Assembly: GCF_025447595.1 (NCBI RefSeq) | Contig: NZ_JAOEJU010000003.1 | Coordinates: 186,001 to 250,000, forward strand | Direction: 5' to 3' | DNA from: Pseudomonas koreensis | GTDB taxonomy: Bacteria > Pseudomonadota > Gammaproteobacteria > Pseudomonadales > Pseudomonadaceae | Length of the DNA stretch: 64,000 bases | Part shown: piece by piece, positions 16,839 through 25,394 of the stretch | Position numbering within the stretch: the stretch's first letter is position 1 | Layout: every line of letters begins with the position of its first letter | Program-made: the position numbers and the translations under genes | Notes under the pieces: generated by a model | Databases searched by the model: none | What the model was told of the DNA's origin: nothing | The model's input: the letters and a program-made list of their open reading frames with translations, nothing else

Positions 16839-18155
16839 TTAAAGGCCATCCTGTTTCTCGACTTCACCCTTGAGCAGCGCCGCCATATCGATCCGTTCAG
16901 CTTGCACGAACTCACTGAAGTTCAGGGTCCATGGCTCGTGCCGGCCCGGAATGCAGCTGAACACCCCCAGCTCATGCAACACCGCCGCGAGTGCGCTGGA
17001 TGCAGGGGGATTTCCCCGTTCGTCAGTCGCCTGAAAATAGGCGGTGCCGATTCCGTGACGGCTTTTTCTGGCGCGAACGCCTGTCGCACTGTTAGCCAAC
17101 GGGAACGCACCCGCACCGAACCGTTCGATCAGAATCCCCAGCATTCGATTGATGACGTCCAGCGGAAAAAAGCGACCGTCCTGGAGGCGAATTCCGGCCA
17201 ACTCGATCCGATAATGAAACAGCTTGCCCTTCGCTACCGTGTAGCACTCCGTCCAGTCTCCTTCAGGGCTGACATTCAATTCAGCGCCCTCACGGAGTCG
17301 GTGACCGTTCAGAGGCAAGTCATAACCAATCATGAACAAAGCCGCCTCCAGCTGCCGAAGCGCAGGTACGCTGGAAGTGTTTTCGAACGAATTGTGCGCA
17401 GCACCCGCCAATACCTCGGCGAGTATCCAGCCAGCCTTCAGATTCCAGATTGCATGCAGCTCGCCGGAGATCAAGCGCGGAAAGTGATAGTTGCCCAGGC
17501 CAGGGTCGCGGTTTTTCGGGAGCCGCGCCGTTGCACCCTCCTTGGCCGGAGCCCAAGGAAAAGCAAGCTCTCTGGGCACGGCCGATAACTTTCTGTCCTG
17601 GCAGTACTTCACGACAATCCATCCCAGCGCCGCCGCGACGCGACTGTCGTAGATGATGAAGTCATTAACCAGCAACGAGTAGACCTTGGTCATGCCCGCA
17701 TTGAAACGCAATGGCTGATGACCGTTCAGTAACGGGTGGCTCAAATTATCGCTGGCCAGCGCGGCGCAGACCGAAGCGATCGTCTGCGCAAGTCCTTTGG
17801 CATTTGCTGCCAACCAACGGACATTTCCCGCCTGCACACCACCCCACGCCATCACCTCAATGCTGGCTTCGAGCGTCTGGCTGTCGTTTCCCGAGTTGAT
17901 CCCCCGTTGCAGGGCATTGCGAAGCGAGTTCAGCGCAACATCGTTGCTTTGCAGGCATGAGCCTGCCGGCGCTGCGAATGCGCCTTTATGTTTCCAGTGG
18001 TACCGCTCGCAGGCATCAAACAACGTGGAGAACTTCAGCGTGCTGTCTGCCCGCCGATCAATGTATGAATGAGCAAAAAGGGACGCATGGTCGAGATGGC
18101 TGGCGAACCAGTCAATGAAGTCGCTGACGCTGTGCAAATACTGTTGGCGATGCAT
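16839..18155 (-). CDS. Uncharacterised protein, third gene of the nuclease-led operon
   Basis: A 438-residue protein I do not recognise. It looks soluble, with no signal peptide or clear membrane segment. Visible features are an N-terminal SDFIDWFASHLDHASLF helix, the segment AGMTKVYSLLVNDFIIYDSRVAAALGW, then PKNRDPGLGNYHFPRLISG and a C-terminal NFSEFVQAERIDMAAL. The start at 18155 is chosen for GAGG eight bases upstream; an in-frame TTG at 18221 would overlap the preceding stop. It is the last gene of a same-strand, closely packed operon after the PD-(D/E)XK protein and a 215-residue protein. A DNA- or nucleotide-handling role is only contextual. Confidence 0.75.
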   Translation of the reverse strand: MHRQQYLHSVSDFIDWFASHLDHASLFAHSYIDRRADSTLKFSTLFDACERYHWKHKGAFAAPAGSCLQSNDVALNSLRNALQRGINSGNDSQTLEASIEVMAWGGVQAGNVRWLAANAKGLAQTIASVCAALASDNLSHPLLNGHQPLRFNAGMTKVYSLLVNDFIIYDSRVAAALGWIVVKYCQDRKLSAVPRELAFPWAPAKEGATARLPKNRDPGLGNYHFPRLISGELHAIWNLKAGWILAEVLAGAAHNSFENTSSVPALRQLEAALFMIGYDLPLNGHRLREGAELNVSPEGDWTECYTVAKGKLFHYRIELAGIRLQDGRFFPLDVINRMLGILIERFGAGAFPLANSATGVRARKSRHGIGTAYFQATDERGNPPASSALAAVLHELGVFSCIPGRHEPWTLNFSEFVQAERIDMAALLKGEVEKQDGL

Positions 18156-18217
18156 ATCCGTATCCTCGGCTCTGGTGCGATAAAGGATGCCCGTAGCCGT
18201 CCGGGCATCTACGGATT

Positions 18218-18865
18218 TCAACGAGGCAGAACCCGGTATTGGCCCTCATCACCGACTTTCTCGTAACGCACTGCACGTGTACCAGCGAGTGTCTTCGCTG
18301 CATCATGCCCCAGCAACAAAGCTTTCAACGGCTTGACAATGGATGCCTGAACATCCGCCGGACTGTTGATCTCGGCCAGGTACAGGCTATAGGTCCACTC
18401 ATTGTCATACTGAGAATGAGCCCAATGAAACTGCCGATCGCCTTCGAGCGTGAGGTTGAATCCGCTGTCGAGCCCGATCGGGAATGACATGAGAAACTCT
18501 TCAAAATCGATCGGTGCTCCCCACCAGCCGATATGGACCAACGGTTCGTGATTATCTTTCGCCTCGATCCCTGCCCCCGTGAGACTGATTTGCACCACGA
18601 TATAGCCACCGACAGAACGCTTCGGTTTAACAATCACCGGCAGGGAGAAACCCATCTCGGTGTAGACCCAACCGTGTTCATCATTGGCGAATGTTTCGAT
18701 CCATTCGCCACCTGCCCGGTAGCGCTGGGCAATGTCGGGCGCCAGCAGCGCGCTGCTCACTTCCTCCCGGATCAACTTGGCCAGATGATCACATTCCGCA
18801 CCCAACCTGGACACGAATCGAATGTTCTCGGTAATCGCCTTACCGATGCTGGAAGGATTGTTCAT
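18218..18865 (-). CDS. Uncharacterised protein, second gene of the nuclease-led operon
   Basis: A 215-residue soluble protein I do not recognise. Predicted helices in the first 50 residues (ITENIRFVSRLGAECDHLAKLI) are followed by a beta-rich part with tryptophans and aromatics, including WVYTEMGFSLPVIVKP and LVHIGWWGAPIDFEEFL. The ATG at 18865 overlaps the TGA of the upstream nuclease-like gene by four bases, indicating translational coupling. The third gene starts about 60 bases after its stop. Coupling to a nuclease-like protein suggests it is a partner, inhibitor or sensor, which is inference. Confidence 0.75.
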   Translation of the reverse strand: MNNPSSIGKAITENIRFVSRLGAECDHLAKLIREEVSSALLAPDIAQRYRAGGEWIETFANDEHGWVYTEMGFSLPVIVKPKRSVGGYIVVQISLTGAGIEAKDNHEPLVHIGWWGAPIDFEEFLMSFPIGLDSGFNLTLEGDRQFHWAHSQYDNEWTYSLYLAEINSPADVQASIVKPLKALLLGHDAAKTLAGTRAVRYEKVGDEGQYRVLPR

Positions 18866-19623
18866 GATGCAGGATTCCAAAAACAGGAGGATGACGGGTT
18901 ATCCAGTGAAGGAATGGTGGGGGGCTGCAGCTTGGTGAATCCATTCAACGGACTCCAGAACACCGTTGAGCTTGCCACTACCGGGGGAGCTGAAAGTGAA
19001 TCGAATCCTTGAAACCGGAAAATCCCGAGCTTGCCAAGAAAACACGCCACTTGGGACTTCCACATCTCCAGTCCGGTGAATCCTGACACACTCATGCTCC
19101 GCACAATGTGCAGCACACCGAGCCAGGAGTGGAGTATCAATTGACCGCTCCAGACGTCCTGCTCACTCAGCGCGTTGAGACCCGCACTGATTTCGGGGGC
19201 GATAAAGAGGTGATAAGCGACCTTCCGCTCAGCGGGCGTCAGGAACTCCTGCCATTGACGGTGCAATTGGTCTTTGCCACTCAACGGCGCTTCCCATTTG
19301 AATTCGATCAATAGAATGCGCCGCTCACCGTTAGGCCAACCCAAGTCGACCACCAGGTCCGGCTCTATTCCCTTGCGTGGCCAAAAACGCATCCGCGCGC
19401 TTTCTACCGGCCCCGCTGGAAACGCCGGATGGACAATGTGACGACCTCGTTCAATCAGGCTGCGCCAGAAAAGACCAGCGGCTTCGGCAGGCAGGTAATC
19501 CAGAGGGCCCATGATCAGGGCGGTGATTTCGTCTTCTGCGCAGACACGTTTCTCTCCGACTTCGCGATGTCCGAGGTAACGTCTGTACAGAGAGCTTTTT
19601 CCTTGGTTGAAGGCGTGCAACAT
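18862..19623 (-). CDS. PD-(D/E)XK nuclease-like protein, first gene of a three-gene operon
   Basis: A 253-residue protein with a recognisable PD-(D/E)XK nuclease core. An upstream acidic helix (AEDEIT, near residue 31) is followed by Pro-Asp in IEPDLVVDLGW (Asp89 and Asp93), the E-x-K pair in LLIEFKW (Glu107, Lys109) and a Gln in KDQLHRQW. These residues normally bind Mg2+ and cleave DNA or RNA. The C-terminal 60 residues are unassigned. The ATG at 19623 has AAGGGA almost touching it, so the true start could differ slightly; an internal ATG exists at 19512. It leads a tightly coupled operon with two unknown genes. Confidence 0.8.
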   Translation of the reverse strand: MLHAFNQGKSSLYRRYLGHREVGEKRVCAEDEITALIMGPLDYLPAEAAGLFWRSLIERGRHIVHPAFPAGPVESARMRFWPRKGIEPDLVVDLGWPNGERRILLIEFKWEAPLSGKDQLHRQWQEFLTPAERKVAYHLFIAPEISAGLNALSEQDVWSGQLILHSWLGVLHIVRSMSVSGFTGLEMWKSQVACFLGKLGIFRFQGFDSLSAPPVVASSTVFWSPLNGFTKLQPPTIPSLDNPSSSCFWNPAS

Positions 19624-19741
19624 TCCCTTGGCTCGCTACTGAAAAGACCGGAGCGATGATGGCCTTTAGCCTTGATTTTTGCCAGCACGACTTAAGTCCA
19701 AGCCCCACAAACGCTTGAAGCACAGGTTTCAAACAGTCGGA

Positions 19742-20629
19742 TCACGCGACCGGGTCATTTGCACGCACCACGCCGCGCTCCTCAAGCAAGCGCACAAACA
19801 TGCTCAGACTGCGCGACACCGTGCCCCGCCGCCATACCAGCCACGTCGTCAGATAGCGGAAATCCGACGTCAGCGGCCAGACACTCACCGTCGCGCAACC
19901 GGGCATGCTCTGCAGCATGCTGCGCGGCATCAAAGCCAGACCGGCACCTGCGCTGACACAGGCGAGCATGCCGTGATAGGACTCCATTTCAAAAATCTTG
20001 CCCGGTACCGCAGCGTCGGTGCTAAACCATTTTTCGAAGTGATGGCGATAGGAGCAATTAGAGCGGAACGCATAGATGTTCTCGCCATTCACGTCTGCGG
20101 CGCGCTGGATCGGCCCATGATGAAGCGGCGAGATGATGACCATCTCCTCTTCAAACGCCGGAATGCCTTCCAGCGCCGGGTGCAAGACCGGGCCGTCGAC
20201 GAACGCGGCCGCCAGGCGACCGGAAAGCACACCGTCGATCATTGTCCCGGACGGGCCGGTCGACAGGTCCAGATCGACCTTCGGATGTTGCTGGTTATAG
20301 GTCGCCAGCAAACCGGGAATGCGTACCGCCGCCGTGCTCTCCAGCGAGCCCAGCGGGAATGCGCCTTGCGGCTCCTCGCCGGCCACCGTGGCTCGCGCTT
20401 CCTGTACCAGGTCGAGAATCCGCCGCGCGTATTCAAGAAAACTCCAGCCGGCCGGCGACAGGCGCAAGCGGCTTTTCTCGCGGATGAACAGGTCGACGCC
20501 CAGATCTTCTTCCAATTGCTTGATGCGGGTCGTCAGGTTCGACGGCACGCGATGGATCTGCGCCGCCGCAGCACTGATGCTGCCGTGCTCGGCAACGGCC
20601 TTGAAGATTTCCAGTTGCACCAGATCCAT
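19742..20629 (-). CDS. ptrR: LysR-family regulator PtrR (putrescine/GABA utilisation)
   Basis: A 295-residue LysR regulator. The HTH is [24 protein letters not shown] with [21 protein letters not shown], and the effector-binding domain follows. The start at 20629 places GGAGA six bases upstream. It is divergent from an aldehyde dehydrogenase of the Sad type, the same arrangement as ptrR(yneJ)-sad(yneI) in enterobacteria, where PtrR regulates sad in response to putrescine. The name rests on this context and sequence resemblance rather than a search. The 103-bp gap should hold the shared operator. Confidence 0.78.
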   Translation of the reverse strand: MDLVQLEIFKAVAEHGSISAAAAQIHRVPSNLTTRIKQLEEDLGVDLFIREKSRLRLSPAGWSFLEYARRILDLVQEARATVAGEEPQGAFPLGSLESTAAVRIPGLLATYNQQHPKVDLDLSTGPSGTMIDGVLSGRLAAAFVDGPVLHPALEGIPAFEEEMVIISPLHHGPIQRAADVNGENIYAFRSNCSYRHHFEKWFSTDAAVPGKIFEMESYHGMLACVSAGAGLALMPRSMLQSMPGCATVSVWPLTSDFRYLTTWLVWRRGTVSRSLSMFVRLLEERGVVRANDPVA

Positions 20630-20732
20630 ATTCATTCTCCAATCGTGAAAGAAACGCTCTTTATTATTCAGTTTCCAGAAAAAAAACACCAGCCTACTCT
20701 GAGCACATCCACTGACCTCGCAGGACGATGCC

Positions 20733-22124
20733 ATGAGCCCGATTTCCAGCCAGACCCACGCCATCTCGATCAACCCCGCCACCGGCGAGCAGATCGGTCA
20801 CTACGCTTTCGAATCCGCCGAAGCGCTCGACGCCGCGCTGACCCGTGCCGCGTTCGGTTTCGGCAAGTGGAAACGCAAGCCACTGCAAGACCGCTCCCGC
20901 GCCTTGACCGCGCTGGCCGGTGCGCTGCGTGACAGCAGCGAAGCCATGGCGACCATGATCACCCGGGAAATGGGCAAGCCGATCGCCCAGGCCCGTGGCG
21001 AAATCGAGAAATGCGCCAAGCTCTGCGAGTGGTACGCCGAACACGGCCCGGCCATGCTCAACGCCGAGGCGACCCTGGTCGAAGGCGGCAAGGCGCGCAT
21101 CGAATACCGTCCGCTCGGCCCGATCCTCGCCGTGATGCCGTGGAACTTCCCGATCTGGCAAGTACTGCGCGGCGCCGTTCCGGCACTGATCGCCGGCAAC
21201 ACCTACGTGCTCAAGCACGCACCGAACGTGATGGGCAGCGCCTATCTGCTGCGCGACGCCTTCACCCGCGCCGGTTTTGCCGATGGCGTGTTTGAAGTGA
21301 TCAACGTCACCCCGGAAGGCGTGTCCAGCGCCATTGCTGACCCGCGTATTGCCGCCGTAACCCTGACCGGCAGCGTCCGCGCCGGCATGGCCATCGGCGC
21401 ACAGGCCGGTGCCGCGCTGAAGAAATGCGTACTGGAACTGGGCGGCTCCGATCCGTTCATCGTGCTCAACGACGCCGATATCGATGAAGCTGTGCAAGCG
21501 GCGGTGATCGGCCGTTACCAGAACTCCGGGCAGGTCTGTGCCGCCGCCAAACGCCTGATCATCGAAGAAGGCGTGGTCGAAGAATTCACCCGCAAATTCG
21601 TCGAAGCTACCCGCCAGTTGAAGATGGGCGATCCGTTGTCCGCCGACAACTACATCGGCCCGATGGCCCGTTTCGACCTGCGTGACGAACTCGACCAACA
21701 AGTGCGCGACACCCTCGAAGAAGGCGCCACCCTGCTGCTCGGCGGCGGCAAGGCCCAGGGGCCGGGCAACTACTACGAGCCGACCGTACTGGCCGACGTC
21801 ACCGACCGCATGACCTCGTTCAAGCAGGAACTGTTCGGCCCGGTAGCATCGATCATCACCGCCCGCGATTGCGCTCACGCCGTGGCACTGGCCAACGACA
21901 GCGAGTTCGGTCTGACCGCCACGATCTATACCGCCAACGTCGCCCTGGCCCAGCAACTGACCAGCGAACTGGAAACCGGCGGCGTGTTCATCAACGGCTA
22001 CTCCGCGAGCGATCCGCGCGTGACCTTTGGCGGCGTGAAAAAAAGCGGTTTCGGCCGTGAGCTGTCGCACTTCGGCGTGCGTGAGTTCTGCAATGCGCAG
22101 ACGGTGTGGCTGGATCGCAAATAA
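20733..22124 (+). CDS. sad: Succinate-semialdehyde dehydrogenase (Sad/YneI type)
   Basis: A 463-residue aldehyde dehydrogenase that probably oxidises succinic semialdehyde to succinate, closing putrescine/GABA breakdown. Catalytic features are [17 protein letters not shown] in the cofactor site, [10 protein letters not shown], the Glu in [12 protein letters not shown], and the Cys in [26 protein letters not shown] forms the C-terminal oligomerisation signature. At about 460 residues it is the short Sad form rather than the longer GabD form; a GabD-like paralogue lies at 46770. It is divergently paired with the PtrR-like LysR gene. Confidence 0.85.
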   Translation: MSPISSQTHAISINPATGEQIGHYAFESAEALDAALTRAAFGFGKWKRKPLQDRSRALTALAGALRDSSEAMATMITREMGKPIAQARGEIEKCAKLCEWYAEHGPAMLNAEATLVEGGKARIEYRPLGPILAVMPWNFPIWQVLRGAVPALIAGNTYVLKHAPNVMGSAYLLRDAFTRAGFADGVFEVINVTPEGVSSAIADPRIAAVTLTGSVRAGMAIGAQAGAALKKCVLELGGSDPFIVLNDADIDEAVQAAVIGRYQNSGQVCAAAKRLIIEEGVVEEFTRKFVEATRQLKMGDPLSADNYIGPMARFDLRDELDQQVRDTLEEGATLLLGGGKAQGPGNYYEPTVLADVTDRMTSFKQELFGPVASIITARDCAHAVALANDSEFGLTATIYTANVALAQQLTSELETGGVFINGYSASDPRVTFGGVKKSGFGRELSHFGVREFCNAQTVWLDRK

Positions 22125-22144
22125 TCCAATAGCCCAAAAACCAA

Positions 22145-22234
22145 GTGGGAGCGAGCTTGCTCGCGATGACACCTTCACAATCAACATTGATGTTGAATGT
22201 CAGGCCGACATCGCGAGCAGGCTCGCTCCCACAG
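22145..22234. repeat. Pseudomonas REPIN (long form)
   Basis: REP arms GTGGGAGCGAG...CTCGCGAT and its complement enclose a spacer of about 42 bases that itself holds an imperfect repeat (CAACATTGATGTTG). It lies between the convergent sad and SDR genes. Confidence 0.88.
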
Positions 22235-22242
22235 TTTTTGTG

Positions 22243-23073
22243 TCAGTCCTTGAAATCCGTGGACAGCGCCAGCTCATTCCACTCGGCCAACTCCTGCGCC
22301 ACCACGCGGTTCTTCGCTTCGATTCGCACAATCGTGTCGCTACCCAAAGCCAGCCGTTGCGGGGGGTTCGGCGCGTTCACCAGCACCAGCATCGCTTCGG
22401 CAAACTTCAGCGGATCACCCGGTTGCGCGTGGTTGGCCGCTTCGGCAAACGTGCGCATCTTGCCGACGGTTTCGTCATAGTCCGGCAGAACCAGTGCGGT
22501 CTTGATCAGCGACTGTTCGTCGAGGAAGTCGGTGCGGAAGAACCCCGGTTCGACCACCGTGGCATGAATGCCAAGCGGTGCCAGTTCCTGATGCAGTGCT
22601 TCGCTGATGCCTTCTACCGCGAATTTGGTCGAGCCGTAGACACCCCAACCCATGTACGCCTGATAACCACCAATCGACGAGATGTTGATGACCCGCCCGC
22701 TGCGCCGGGCGCGCATGTGCGGCAGGACAGCGCGGGTGACGTTGAGCAGACCGAACACGTTGGTGGCGAACAGGCGCTCGGTTTCGCTGGCGCTGGTTTC
22801 TTCAACGGCGCCCAACACGCCGAAACCGGCATTGTTGATCAGCACGTCGATGCGACCGAAACGCTTGATGCCTTCTGCCACTGCTTGGTGGGCTTCCTCT
22901 TCGCGGGTGACGTCCAGCCGCACGGCCAGCAGATTCGGGTGATCGCCGAGGCGGTCGGTGATGTCTTGCGGGTTGCGGGCGGTGGCAATCACCGCGTCAC
23001 CGGCACGCAGGGCCTGCTCGGCGATAAGGGTGCCAAAACCACGGGAAGCTCCGGTAATCAGCCAGGTACGCAT
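22243..23073 (-). CDS. Short-chain dehydrogenase/reductase (classical SDR)
   Basis: A 276-residue classical SDR. The cofactor motif is TGASRGFG near the N-terminus with Arg at NADP-type positions (ATARNPQ), then LINNAGFG, the catalytic Ser in INISSIGGYQ and Tyr-Lys in YGSTKFAVEG. It should oxidise or reduce a small alcohol/carbonyl substrate in the cytoplasm. It is divergent from a LysR regulator across about 130 bp, the usual arrangement for an inducible SDR. The natural substrate is not readable. Confidence 0.9.
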   Translation of the reverse strand: MRTWLITGASRGFGTLIAEQALRAGDAVIATARNPQDITDRLGDHPNLLAVRLDVTREEEAHQAVAEGIKRFGRIDVLINNAGFGVLGAVEETSASETERLFATNVFGLLNVTRAVLPHMRARRSGRVINISSIGGYQAYMGWGVYGSTKFAVEGISEALHQELAPLGIHATVVEPGFFRTDFLDEQSLIKTALVLPDYDETVGKMRTFAEAANHAQPGDPLKFAEAMLVLVNAPNPPQRLALGSDTIVRIEAKNRVVAQELAEWNELALSTDFKD

Positions 23074-23203
23074 ATCAACTCCTCCTGTCGGTGACCCTGG
23101 CGAGATTGCCGGGCCTTCTTGATGAGTTGAGTCGACTTTAAAGCCGTGCTACTGATGTGATAATCCCAACAAATTTGCATGACTTTGTGAAAGGTGTTCA
23201 CAA

Positions 23204-24109
23204 ATGAAAAACCCTTCCACGGCGGATCTGTCGATCTTTCTGTGCATTGCCCAGCATTTGAATTTCAGCCGTGCGGCGGTGGATCTGGGCCTGACACCGT
23301 CGGCATTGAGCCATTCATTGCGAGCGCTGGAAAATCGCCTCGGCGTACGCCTGTTCAATCGCACCACCCGCAGCGTGGCGCTGACCGAGGCTGGTGAGCG
23401 GTTATATGCGCGGCTGAAACCGGCGTTTCGCGACATCGACGACGCCCTCGAAGACCTCAACCACTTTCGCGACAAACCTTCCGGCAATCTGCGCATCACT
23501 GCCGGGCGTCAGGCATGCGAACTGGTGCTGCTGCCGATTGCCGGAGCATTTCTGCAGGCCTATCCGGACATCCGCCTGGAAGTGGTCGAAAGCGATGCGC
23601 TGCTTGATATCGTCGCCGCCGGATTCGATGCAGGCGTACGTTTCGGCAATCGGTTGGAGGCGGACATGGTGTCGTTGCCCATCGGACCGAATCTGCGCTC
23701 GGTGGTGGTCGGCTCACCCGGCTTTTTCGAACGACATCCCGCACCACAAAAACCTGAAGATTTGCATGCCCTTCCCTGCATCCGACATCGGTTCCCGAGC
23801 GGTTCGATGTATCGCTGGGAATTCGAACGGGGTGGTATAGAACAGGAAATCGAGGTCAACGGCCCGCTGACCCTGGGCGATGTCAGCCTGATGATCGGCC
23901 CGGCGTTGCAGGGCCTGGGACTGGCCTATGTATTCGAGGACATGGCCCGCGAGCACTTGGCAAGCGGGCGGCTGGTACAGGTGCTGGCGGACTGGTGTCC
24001 GTACTATCCTGGCCTGCATTTGTACTACCCGAGTCGGCGCCATGTACCGGCGCCGCTCAAGGCTTTCATCGACTTTGCCCGCAACGTTCGCGAGGGTAAA
24101 ACGGGCTAG
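23204..24109 (+). CDS. LysR-family transcriptional regulator (divergent to SDR)
   Basis: A 301-residue LysR regulator. The N-terminal HTH has the pattern DLSIFLCIAQHLNFSRAAVDLG with LTPSALSHSLRALENRLGVRLF. The effector domain shows the SGNLRITAGRQACELVLLP linker and the periplasmic-binding-protein-like fold. It is probably the activator or repressor of the divergent SDR. A DUF1624 gene converges on its 3' end with no spacer. Confidence 0.9.
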   Translation: MKNPSTADLSIFLCIAQHLNFSRAAVDLGLTPSALSHSLRALENRLGVRLFNRTTRSVALTEAGERLYARLKPAFRDIDDALEDLNHFRDKPSGNLRITAGRQACELVLLPIAGAFLQAYPDIRLEVVESDALLDIVAAGFDAGVRFGNRLEADMVSLPIGPNLRSVVVGSPGFFERHPAPQKPEDLHALPCIRHRFPSGSMYRWEFERGGIEQEIEVNGPLTLGDVSLMIGPALQGLGLAYVFEDMAREHLASGRLVQVLADWCPYYPGLHLYYPSRRHVPAPLKAFIDFARNVREGKTG

Positions 24110-25279
24110 TTACAGATACTTCAACCAGGCGATGTCCCGTCGCCGGGCCTTCAGTGCGGAGAACCAGCGCACCGCCGGGAACAGCGCAACCGCCAGCACC
24201 ATCGCCGCCAGCCACACCGCCGTCACCGACGAGAAACCGAAATAGGTGCCCTGATTGAGCCCGAACAACGCCACGCCAATCAGGTACAACATCTTCAGCG
24301 CATACAGGTGCAGCAGGTAGAAAAACATCGGCGCCGAACCGAACACCGTCAGCCAGCGAATCCAGCGCCGATCCTGCGCACGCTCGAACACCAGCAACAG
24401 CAGCAGCCCCACACTCACCGTCAAGGTGATGAACAACAGCGACGGCGGGTATTTGGTGATGTTGAAAAAGCTCATCAGGGTTTGCAGACCGCTGTCACCG
24501 AAGGCCCAGTACTTCTCGCCATAACCGTTGACCAGCCGCAGTGCCACAAACCCCAGCAGCCCGGCGACACCACCGATCAACAAGCGGCGCTGGCGCACGC
24601 CTGCATCGGCAGCGCGGCCGAACCACGGCCCCAGCGCGTAACCCAGACCGATCACGCCGATCCACGGCAACAGCGGGTACGAGGTGCGCAGACGCAAGGT
24701 CTCGCCCACCTCGATCCAGCCGCGGTCATGCAGGATCGCCCACGGCACGTGCAGTGCCGACTCGGTTGCGAAGTGCAGTCCGTCGAGCAGGTTGTGCCCG
24801 GCGATGATCGCCAGGCTCAGGGTCAACAGCAGCCAGCGTGGCAGCCAGACCAGCAGCGACAGCGCGATCATGCTCAGGCCGATCGCCCAGATCACTTGCA
24901 GATAGATCACGGTCGGTGGCAGCTGGAACGTCCAGGCGAAATTCACCAGGGTGAATTCGAGCGCTACCAGAAACAGTCCGCGCTTGAACAGGAAGGCACT
25001 GACGTCAGCTTTGCCGTCGTACTTCTCGCCGAACAGCCACGCCGACAACCCGGTCAGCAGCACAAACACCGGCGCGCACAGATGCGCCAAAGTGCGGCTG
25101 AAGAACAGCGCCGGCTCGGTGCTGGCGATGTCCATCGGGTCGGTCACCTGACGATGCAGCAGAAAGGTTTCGCGCACGTGGTCCAGCAACATGAACAGAA
25201 TGACCAGGCCACGCAGCGCATCAATGGACAGCAACCGGCCAGTCGCCGAGGGGGCAGAACGGGAAACCGCAATCGTCAT
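24110..25279 (-). CDS. DUF1624 multi-pass membrane protein (acyltransferase-like, HGSNAT-type)
   Basis: A 389-residue inner-membrane protein with roughly ten hydrophobic segments. The opening LLSIDALRGLVILFMLLDHVRE contains the DALRG motif of DUF1624 and heparan-N-acetyltransferase-like proteins, with a conserved His. The central segments read PLLPWIGVIGLGYALGPWF. The acyl donor and acceptor are unknown. The start at 25279 gives the usual family length, but upstream bases are not a good ribosome site; an in-frame ATG at 25333 is possible. Confidence 0.8.
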   Translation of the reverse strand: MTIAVSRSAPSATGRLLSIDALRGLVILFMLLDHVRETFLLHRQVTDPMDIASTEPALFFSRTLAHLCAPVFVLLTGLSAWLFGEKYDGKADVSAFLFKRGLFLVALEFTLVNFAWTFQLPPTVIYLQVIWAIGLSMIALSLLVWLPRWLLLTLSLAIIAGHNLLDGLHFATESALHVPWAILHDRGWIEVGETLRLRTSYPLLPWIGVIGLGYALGPWFGRAADAGVRQRRLLIGGVAGLLGFVALRLVNGYGEKYWAFGDSGLQTLMSFFNITKYPPSLLFITLTVSVGLLLLLVFERAQDRRWIRWLTVFGSAPMFFYLLHLYALKMLYLIGVALFGLNQGTYFGFSSVTAVWLAAMVLAVALFPAVRWFSALKARRRDIAWLKYL

Positions 25280-25394
25280 GGAGGTATCGCAATCGAAAGG
25301 TTGATCGATGCGACCGCCCGAAAGCGGCCGCATAATTTGCGTTACCTTATAACACAAAAAACCGATCCAATCGCTAGCGGTTCTCAACCAGCGA

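Noticed and set aside
20694..22187. A 497-codon minus-strand open frame opposite sad
   Set aside because: It lies entirely over the well-supported aldehyde dehydrogenase and has no motif or ribosome site; it is a high-GC shadow.
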